DNA of 64,000 nt from Isoetes taiwanensis (taxonomy: Eukaryota > Streptophyta > Lycopodiopsida > Isoetales > Isoetaceae): positions 15,862,003 through 15,926,002 of the forward strand of contig JAJEKV010000030.1 of NCBI GenBank assembly GCA_021234155.1, read 5' to 3'. The position numbers and the translations under genes are program-made. This document shows, in pieces, positions 55,840-64,000 of this stretch. The first letter of the stretch is position 1; each line of letters begins with the position of its first letter. The notes under the pieces are model-generated. The model was given only the letters and a program-made list of their open reading frames with translations, was not told the DNA's origin and did no database searches.

Positions 55840-58189
55840 CCTAATCAAGTCGTGTGATTATTTTTTCGGGACCCTTGGATCGTGGCACAATTCGTAGGAT
55901 ATTTCCCCTCCACAGATCCTGTTCGTCCATCTGAGGTCTTTTTGGGGTCAACCTGGCCCTTGTTGACCCGCTTTTAAAGGGGCGCTCCATGACCAAAGAC
56001 CACAGAATAACTCAAAAGCGGCACATGAATACAGTGGCCTGGCATAACTCAAACACAACAGCAGCATTCAAAGATGAGACGAGCCCCAGTTCCAATCCGA
56101 TGCTCAAACCTCACCTGCAAAGAATCCTCGAGTGCTTGGCCTCAACCCAACGATGCCAGAAACCAGAACCTGCAGTTCCATCTATCTCTGGAACTATGTA
56201 TTTATCTTGCCCCTTCCTTCCAGTGTAATAGCCCGGGCTCTAATAGCAGTGTAATTTATCGTGCCAGCGCTTTAATAGCTTCCTACAATCTCCCATGCAA
56301 ATCCCCTGCCTTTTCCCCTCTGTTGCAAAACAGCTTCGCCCTTCTCTGACTTTTGCACTGCCGATTCCATTTCTGCACAAAAGGCTTGACGTATCTGCCC
56401 AATTTTGCCCTTCTTTGTTTTCTAAGCCTGGCCACGGCAAAAAGGACAAAAACCAGAGATACAAAGCTTTGTGCAAGTGCACCATGCACCCATCCATCCA
56501 CCCTAAATGCTTCTATTTCGAATCCACGATGCCACCGTCAGCAATATACGTATTCTCATACGAATACAACAAAAAACCATTAATAATCATATGTTATAAA
56601 AATATGGTTTGTGATTGGGCAAACATTTTGAGTGCCAGAAAGATTCGATTCCCTTTATACCTTAGTTTCCTAGAGTATAAAATTCAAAAATCAATGGACA
56701 ATATTCATTTGGGCTTAGATTCCCGAGTACAAAATTCAAAAATCGATGGGCTAGCATTGGCAAGATACTTCAGCCAAGATCTACTCCTTTTTGAGCTCCC
56801 CGTTACTCCATCTGACTCTTCTTCCTCTTTCGTGGCGAGGGAAAAAATAACAAGGAAAAGACAGTTAAGAAAATTTCTTACCAATTGCCACATTTTTGTT
56901 CTTACGGGCTTCAACACGCATTCCGGAGCCCTTTGTTGCTATATATTGCATCAAGGCTCTCTTTTACATCCAAAGCTCTCCCACAGGGACTTCAGAGGTT
57001 CATTCCAGCCTCACCACGGGTATTAGATAGCAGGTAACATCTCGTCATGTTTCAAGTCATTTTGTGGAACTTCGAATGTGCAGATTTGCAGAACCTCATT
57101 TTTCAAGCATTCCGGCCCAGACTAGAATTGAGTTTGGAAGTAACTAACTTTGTATATTAAGTTGTAGAGACCATGATATTGTTGTTGACGAAGTTATTTT
57201 TAAGCTTTGATGAGGATTCATGTGGGTTATGGGCCTATTGGTTGGTAAGTTCCATAAGAAAATTTTGTGATTAAAATTCCAAGCCTACTTTGGGTATTTT
57301 AATAGTTGCATATAACCTTTAACAGAGGAATTGAAAAAGTGGGGGTTAGGGTCGAGGATTACCAGAAAAAGTGGGAGTTAGGCTTTAAAAACAAGAAAAA
57401 ATTAAGATTAAACTATGGCGTTTAATAATCTATGAAAAGCAACGGTTTGAAGGTAGCGACATACGGGGATAGAAGTCAGCAGCGACCAGCAATGGCTTGG
57501 CTGAAATTCTGACGACAGAAACAATCAGACTCTGCATTGTACCAGCTTGCGATTAGACATCAGATTTTCGAACCTGCCTCATGATCTAGGAAACAGATTT
57601 CGGCCAAGACGCTTCCCATGTCATCCTCCAAATCCGACCAAGAGGATATATCTCATGCTTAATATAACTATTGTTCCAAAGGATATAGCTGCCATAAGGA
57701 TCCCACTTGATTGTGTTATATGGGTCAGTTTCAAATTCATTGCATTTTGCATCTAACATGGTTGTTTTTGCAGGCATGACTAGCCAACGGACAACTGACC
57801 ACAACACACGAGATATAACTCTGTAAATGAAAGAGCACTAAGAAACTGAATACATCCAAATATTACTAAGAATTGTCTTCCATTAGGAACATAGAGCATT
57901 ATAAATAGGCCCACATTTGCCTATTGAATATTAAAAGAATAAGAATTACACTTCACTTGAAAGATTTGTGTAATGTTGGTTTTGAAGACGACAAAAGAAG
58001 AAGGGGGGAGGGGGGAGTGTTTCGTCAGATGACTTAAAAGAAATATGTTTTTGACAAGCTCCTCAATTCACTCAAGGCAATATTTACCCTAAGTTATATC
58101 TTAAGGTTAGCGAGTGAATTTCCATAAGGTCAATATCTCAATATTGCCTCAATGTAAACATACTTCTATGACTATAGTGTAAAAAAATT
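55840..58189. other. Intergenic region with a possible LTR relic
   Basis: No convincing gene was found. A 243-codon frame at 56295-57026 lacks family features or splice context. Near 57910 there is a TATAAATA box, and at 57992-58018 a purine run (AAGAAGAAGGGGGGAGGGGGG) followed by AGTGTT, resembling an LTR retrotransposon polypurine tract. Without matching LTRs this stays tentative. Confidence 0.35.
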
Positions 58190-58265
58190 AAATTGAATTG
58201 AATGTGTTTTTATCACCCATGAAGATCAATAGGCCTGTGGGAGCAGCATAAATATAGGTCATATA
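58190..58265 (-). mobile_element. Old LINE family A 3' end fragment
   Basis: GAATTGAATG tail, then TTTTTATCACCCATGAAGATC and AATAGGCCTGTGGGA, a diverged version of the shared 3' end. The hairpin is partly lost. Confidence 0.6.
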
Positions 58266-58743
58266 AGGTTTTTCTCATAAAAAGGGCAAAGATCACATTA
58301 GAGGAGGTGGCCCTTAAAAAATGGGCCTTTTAATTTGGTGAAGGGTCAGGTTTGGTTTTAGGTTCGGATTAGGTATGGGTTAATAAGTTTGGTAATTTAT
58401 TATATGGAGCAATAGAAACTTGTGTGAACCAGGCCACTTCATTGCCGCGTGAACCAGGCCCTTCCATCCAGCGGTCGATCCATGGCTTTTCCCTCCCGCC
58501 GGAAGTTGTCGATTCATTGCCGATTTACATGGAGCGGTCGATTCATTGCCGGAAGTTGTTGTTAATAGCTGATCTTTAGAGAATTGAATCCCGTATGCAA
58601 TTGCAGTTCCATAGAATTCAATCTAGATAGCCTGAGGTCTTTGAATTAGTATCACCAGATTTTATAGTCTAAGAATGTTCAGGAATTTTATAGCAAGCAT
58701 CTTCAGGAATTTTATAAGAATTTTATAGCAAGCATCTTCGGGA
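58266..58743 (+). promoter_or_regulatory. Upstream region of the next gene with short duplications
   Basis: GTGAACCAGGCC occurs twice near 58425-58465. AGCGGTCGATYCAT and TTCATTGCCG recur near 58470-58555. Just before the ATG, AATTTTATAGCAAGCATCTTC is duplicated (58680-58740). No TATA box was placed with confidence. Confidence 0.35.
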
Positions 58744-59904
58744 ATGGCACTAGTACAAGGAATTGGTGAAATTGACTCTGTTAGGACGAGAATAGGGATA
58801 ATTTCAACAGGTGACTGGGTTACAATGCAGCCCCCAAATGCAGTACAGATTATTCACTTGCATTGGAAAGGTAGAGTAACGGCATTTAGAGTAAATCAAT
58901 CTGGAAAGATAGAAGCATTAGTGCAACATGTCTATGAAAGTAAAGATATGGCAACAAAGGTTCAGCATGGTAGATTTCCAAACTCTATTTTTCCTTCAGA
59001 TGCTTTTGAATGGGAAAGCATTGATTGCTTCACATCTAAATTTACAGCCTACCACATTAGCTATAGAGGGATGTTTGCAAGTAGCACATCAATAGCTCTC
59101 AGGCAGCAAATGATCTTCTTTTATAGTCATGAGTATCTCGTGCCAAAACACTCAGAGCAATATGGTGTAGTACGGCCGTTAGAACAACCACTTGCAACAG
59201 AGCTTAGAAATAATTTGCAGCAAGTTATGTTCTTCAAAGCCAAGATCATGCAAGACATTCATGCAAGCTTGAAGAAGAGTAGAGGGACTGCAGTTAGACT
59301 TGGATGGTTTTGATTCCCGACATGTTTGAAGCTTTATTTGGAAGTTCGTGTCACAGAAAAACAAAGAAGACAGCCATATGCACAAAGCTGGACTTATTGC
59401 ATGGTTGGAAGATAAGAAAGTACGTACTTGAATTTGAGGAGATTGAATATAGAGTTCAGGAAGATAAGCTTTTTTATAGGTACGTTTTACTTGGTCTATT
59501 AATCGTGTGTATTGTAAAAGCATTTGATTTAGACTATTTCTAAATTGACCATATCCATACTTCCATCTTTTCACAGGTATTACTTTTCAAGACAAAAACT
59601 CTCTTTGAAATTTGAATTTAGGAGGTTTCGCCGAGCAGCTAGTACTAATTATCAGTGGCATCCTCTTGAGCAAGATGAGGATGAACATGCGAATGTCACA
59701 TCTTTGACAGTGTGCAAGAATGGAAGTCCATATCGGCACTTTGAGCTTCCAACAGATGCGGTTCTTCGAGATGTTAGATCTTTGCTTCTAGAGTATGAAC
59801 CTTCATTGGTACTTTTCTTTTGTCTCAATGGCCGAGTCATTCGGGGCCGTAGGGAATTGACAGTAAAATGTCATGAGTTGAATAACATAGACATTGTCAC
59901 CTAG
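58744..59904 (+). pseudogene. Unknown two-exon gene with possible ubiquitin-like C-terminus (frameshifted)
   Basis: ATG 58744 opens a 189-codon frame (MALVQGIGEIDSVRTRIGII; HEYLVPKHSEQYGVVRPLEQ) ending at 59313. It overlaps a second frame from about 59304 (FEALFGSSCHRKTKKT) that reaches a donor at 59479 and splices cleanly to 59577. The protein then ends TSLTVCKNGSPYRHFELP, LFFCLNGRVIRGRRELTV, NNIDIVT at 59904. The change of frame near 59300 is either a lesion or a sequence error. The last 65 residues follow the beta-grasp order of ubiquitin-like domains; this is a pattern impression only. The rest is unrecognised. It converges with the transposase-like gene at 62.4-64 kb. Confidence 0.5.
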
Positions 59905-62418
59905 ATGCCTCTTTATGGGGTTATGTTGTATTTGGAGGGCTTATAGCTCACGTTTTTAAATGGTATAAGGAAAGAAATTTTATGAGCCTTAGATTTTATC
60001 TCAGTGCAGGCTGTATTTTAGTGTTTTTGATGGAACAAGTTTGGGCCTGAGCGTTTCAGCCTTAGGATGATACAATGACGTTGCTGGATAAAGTTGAAAA
60101 TGAGGTATGTCCTTGCAATCTCTGATCTCCTTGTGCACATGTAAGTTACAGTGTGAAAATAGAATTTAACAGGACATAATGAATTCGAAATTCAGTTTGC
60201 TATGTTTACATAACTGTGGCAACATTAAAAAAAAAATGAAATGCTCGCTGTCTTTTGAGGTTGAAATCTTATGCAGTGAAGGGAACTTGTGTATTAGTTC
60301 CTTAGAAGATTAGTCACAAAGGATGTTCTAGGTCTGACAAACATTAGAAGATTAGAACAAAGGATGTTCTAGGTCACAAAGGATGTTCTAGGATGCTTGA
60401 TACACAAAAATTGGAGCCTTTGATAATGGTCATGGTAAGAAATATCATGCTAATGCCAAGGAACTCCCAACGCTGCCTCAGTAGCTCCTGCATGGAAAAT
60501 GGGAGATCATCTGATTCTACACATAGTTGCTATCTGATGCAGGTAAAATGGCCACTCTTTTTGCAGCATAATAAAGCTTCTTACTTACAGGAAAGTATCA
60601 TTGGAACAATCCAGAGATGTCGTAGCTTCTTCACAAGGCTGTTCGGGAAAGGAATGAAAGTGCTTATGCAGTTTATCAGCACCACCTTTCCAGCAGGCCA
60701 ATAAATGTAAGGACAGGAACCCTATCCCCTTGTCAAAGGTTGAGTCAGCATCCAAGATTGCAGAAAGATTGCAAAAGGTAATAATATTTATCAAGACAAA
60801 AACATAAATACTATGTCACGAGGCATATGCTACAAACAGAAATCAGATGGGTGTGCTACAAATTGCTGCTTTACTTTAGAAGACATAAATATTAGAATGA
60901 GCTTAAGTAATCTTAATCTGGGATTTACAGAGCTGTATCTAGCAAAATGTGGAAAATTTGCACTACATATTCCAGCATACTTGTCGTGGGTAAAATCAAC
61001 TGCAGCCTATGCAATATTGCAGCAAAAGGTAACATTCAAGGATGTTTTGTTAGCTTACAAATGTGTTATTTGTACAATTGCTTTGGTAATGTTGATGAAA
61101 TCTTTGTTTTACAATCATAGAGCTATCAGTGTTAGAAGAGCATGCTCTCAAGAAGATATTTCTATCTGTTCATAAACCCATGGGAAGTTGGAGATGCAAG
61201 CCAAGAAGGGATGTGTATATAATTATGCAGAGTAGCACTTACACAAAAAACTAGCAGTAATTTCTCTAGCTTTGATCATTGGAATTGTTGTTTAACATGC
61301 TGTTCATTTATTCATTCATAAAATGAAACAGCTCAGCATTTACATGCCAAGATTGCTATGTAACAGCTCAGCATTTACATGCCAGTATTGCCTTTCTCTT
61401 CCTTTATGTAAGCAAAAAGCATGAGGCCACTATTTCATGACAAACAAATGGCTCACCACTAACGCAGTTTGCTAGTCTCTTTCGTCATGAAACAACTGGT
61501 TTGGTTGTTGCTCGATACTAGATCCTTTACATTTATTGTGACTTTCCCACAAGGAACTCTTGAGTTATCACGAGTACAAACAAAGCACTCTAAAGACAAT
61601 GACCATCTAGATTGTACAAAGAATCTAAGGGAACTCTCGAGTTATCTCGAGTGCAAAGCACTTTAAGACAATGACTACCATGACAAACAAACGTTTTCAT
61701 TCATTCATGACATAAACCCTTTCCATTTATTTTGAGTTCCCCACCAAGGAACTCTTGCGTTATCATGAGTACAAACCACTCCAAGACAATGACCGTCTAG
61801 ATACGACAAAGAATCAAGGAGCCCTTGACTTATCATGAGTGCAAAGCACTTCAAGACAACGACTAGAGAGGCTTAAAGCAACTAAGACAAATAATTAACT
61901 GCATCTGTCGGCTACATCTGTTGCTATACAGCTTCAGTAACTGGCTAATTGTGCAACCTATGAAAATTATCACAAATTGAGGATAGGAACTTGTGTTACT
62001 TATACACAAGAACATGGCCACTAGAAGAATCGACCAACTTGCTAACAACTGCTTAAAGATATTATGATGTCTCTTGCACCACTAGGAATAAACCAATTTG
62101 CCAACATCTACCCAAAGATATTCGATGATCGCCTGTCTAATAAATGGTGAGATAAGTGCAATCTATCTCAGCATGAAAAGCACTAACATAGTACTCTCCT
62201 ACAAATAATTTGATGGTCCAACCTCTCAGAGTATTGGTCCACTCATACTTATATCACTAAGATTTAATCACGTTGTACATTGGAAACGTCATTAATCACG
62301 TTTAAATCTTATCGATATTAATTATTTGATTGATATGCAAATAGTCTGTTTGATGTTTTTTGTTTCATAATCCTTTTCAAAGAGCACTGATTTCCTGCTC
62401 GATCCTATAAGTTCTTCA
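59905..62418. other. Region between the convergent genes, with tandem repeats
   Basis: No gene is supported. CACAAAGGATGTTCTAGG is repeated three times at 60317-60392. CAGCTCAGCATTTACATGCCA occurs twice (about 61330 and 61364). An array of about four 80-base units with GGAACTCTTGAGTTATCACG and CAAGACAATGACC lies at 61545-61866. Confidence 0.6.
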
Positions 62419-64000
62419 CTACATTCCTTGCACGTGATCAGTTGCATTAACTACTCGAGCATTAACTACTCGAGCTGCTCGGGATATACGAGAATCACGA
62501 ATACGCTTGCTCATTTTACTTAGCATTCGTCTATAACACCCTTCAAAGGCCTGAACTAATGGACTCCATTTCTTAGTACAACCCCCGTGTTGAGTGCTGC
62601 GCTGATAAATTGTTTTGAATAATTTGTGTGATTTCTCCATCCCTTCTGCACTGAACTTTGATAAGCTGCCATATTCTTGTATAAACCAGGACAAGTGAGC
62701 AGATAATATGTGTTGTAAGGTAAACAAAAATGGTTACAATATGTTTAAAATGTATAATGTCTTTCTTACATAGCATAGTACCATGTAGTGAGTAGCTGAT
62801 GATGTTGGATGAGCTTTGTTAAAAGCATGTATAAAATTGTTGACAGCATTTTGAAATTCCAAGGCTCTATCTCAAGACAAGTTCTCATCCATCATCATCT
62901 CATATACTTTTTCAAAGCTTGTCCAAACATTTTTCTTCTGCACAGCTGCCATACCTCCTCTTGTAAGGTCACGCTCAGCATCCACTAGTTGTTGACCAAA
63001 AGACCATTGACACGAGTTCTTAATCTCCCTGTATACATGTTATAGATTTTATGTTAGGCTCAATTATCCCTTAGCCCTTAACCCCCTAAAGTTTAATATC
63101 CGGGTTACCTATGGCCTTTTGAGCGTCTTCACTCAAGAAATGCCGTGCTTTTGCTCCTCCAAGACTCACAGATTTTGGAACATCTGTCTTATCAGAGGAC
63201 CGCTTCTCATCCTTCGTTATCTTCGCTTCACCTAAAGAATAAATGGTACACTAAAGAATAAGAAGATTCATAGTTTAAAATGGCACACTAAAGAATAAGA
63301 AGATTCTGTTTACCATTATGTAATCCTGCAGCAGAAAGAACTTGTTCTATATTACGCAAGCTTGTGTCACGAGCAGCTTGGGGTCTTTTATTCCAGCAGA
63401 ACAACACGGAAAGGTTAATCAGCTTGTCAACAATACGAATGAATGCATGAAGCATGCAAGGATGGAACCGGCTCAAAGAAATATTGATTATGGCATTTTG
63501 TGATGTACGAGTTGGTGCTTGTTCTGTTTGTCGTACGGAAAACCAACCAGAATCCTTCGTCGAGACCATACAAAAAGGGCAAGGAGCTCTTGCATTGGCA
63601 CCTTCAGCAAAACCATAAAACACCTACAAAATGCATTTCATAATGAGCAAATTATTTACTTGGCATTTAAAATATGTTTGTACTTTTGCTGTTTTAAGAT
63701 CAGAAGAAAAATGCCAATCAATCTTGAATGTTCCAACACCATCAACTATTAGTGGCTCTACTCGAATTTGTTCATTGATGACAGATGGAATTTTTGTTTG
63801 TTCGAGCACCCAGCGCAAATTGAAATAATTTTCAGCTGGAATTTCAAAAGCTGTTAGCCACCTGTAAAAAAAAAATCCATTTCTTAATCAAGGAGCGCAT
63901 GCAGAGGCAGATACTAATGAGGTACTTGATGCACTAAAATTTACTAAGTCACCAAAGGTCAAATTCACTAAAATTTGACTCATCAAAGGTCAAATTCAGA
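62419..64000 (-). pseudogene. Transposase-like gene, 3' part (continues beyond window)
   Basis: Exons read leftwards from 63861. The first gives VEPLIVDGVGTFKIDWHFSS and DLKTAK. The next gives AEGANARAPCPFCM and LHAFIRIVDKLINLSVLFCW. Further exons at about 63235-63125 and 63030-62770 (QWSFGQQLVDAERDLTRGGM) follow. The last runs 62720-62419 with WFIQEYGSLSKFSAEGMEKS and HKLFKTIYQRST. The DLK, CPFC and FSxEGMExxxK series resembles uncharacterised transposase-like families of protists, animals and plants. One in-frame TGA occurs near 62872, where CGA (Arg) would fit, so this copy may be inactive. The N-terminus lies outside the window. Confidence 0.55.

Noticed and set aside
56295-57026. 243-codon plus-strand frame next to PTD
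   Set aside because: Composition is irregular, there is no recognisable motif or splice signal, and the region looks like intergenic DNA. A chance frame is more likely.
62460-62500. Small in-frame duplication (CGAGTAGTTAATGCT twice) as a functional repeat
   Set aside because: It is a single 15-base tandem duplication near the protein C-terminus, in keeping with replication slippage.
1-64000. tRNA, rRNA or other structured RNA genes
   Set aside because: None recognised by eye. The GGTATCAGAGCC motifs are primer-binding sites complementary to a tRNA, not tRNA genes. A covariance-model scan would be needed to exclude small RNAs.

Overview
This window looks like a repeat-dense nuclear genome segment of a land plant. 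The evidence is spliceosomal GT-AG introns, a plant L1-type LINE with a DUF4283-like ORF1, a PPR-repeat remnant, tRNA-Met primer-site motifs of the kind used by plant LTR retrotransposons, and two recognisable plant nuclear genes (PTD and a VEN4/SAMHD1-like HD-domain gene). The divergent protein families and abundant decayed transposons fit a large-genome lineage such as a fern or lycophyte better than a compact angiosperm, but the species cannot be fixed from the sequence alone.

Layout. 1-6.6 kb: one copy of a composite element with two convergent genes. The plus-strand gene A encodes a coiled coil, a RING-like finger, an FCP1/HAD-type domain and a Ulp1-type cysteine protease region. The minus-strand gene B encodes an RNase H-like transposase candidate. 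Inverted CCACCA/TGGTGG minisatellites lie on the 5' side of both genes, and both genes carry frame breaks. A second, partial, inverted copy of gene A lies at 45.8-47.9 kb and supplies the N-terminal exons missing from the first. 7-9.1 kb: a 5'-truncated LINE, an unrecognised coding fragment and short tandem repeats. 9.5-16.5 kb: a nearly complete L1 (minus strand) with a 15-bp target-site duplication, an A-rich tail and an inverted 5' segment. 16.5-31.6 kb: mixed relics, including a PPR fragment, LINE pieces, two C-terminal exons of an unknown gene, a broken hAT transposase with one probable terminal end, and microsatellite-tailed LINE ends. 31.65-43.6 kb: a tandem array of units of about 2.35 kb, each carrying Helitron-like 3' hairpin ends, with a LINE inserted in the first unit. 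43.7-51.3 kb: a direct duplication (43.83-45.78 and 48.96-51.33 kb) containing LTR-like relics and LINEs, with the second composite-element copy between the two halves.

51.4-55.8 kb is the genic island. A promoter-like stretch with three hairpins and a TATA box precedes a 3'-truncated but frame-consistent SAMHD1/VEN4-like gene (plus strand). A seven-exon PTD (PARTING DANCERS, meiotic crossover factor) gene lies tail-to-tail with it and appears intact. 58.7-64 kb holds another convergent pair: a plus-strand gene whose product ends in a possibly ubiquitin-like region, and a minus-strand transposase-like gene that runs off the window. It may be a second element built on the same plan as the one at 1-6.6 kb.

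Most of the window is mobile DNA. The LINE family seen at about nine places shares a 3' hairpin and is followed by copy-specific microsatellites. Several frame breaks, especially in the LINE at 33.5-34.9 kb, cluster at CAG/CTG sites and may be sequencing error rather than biology.
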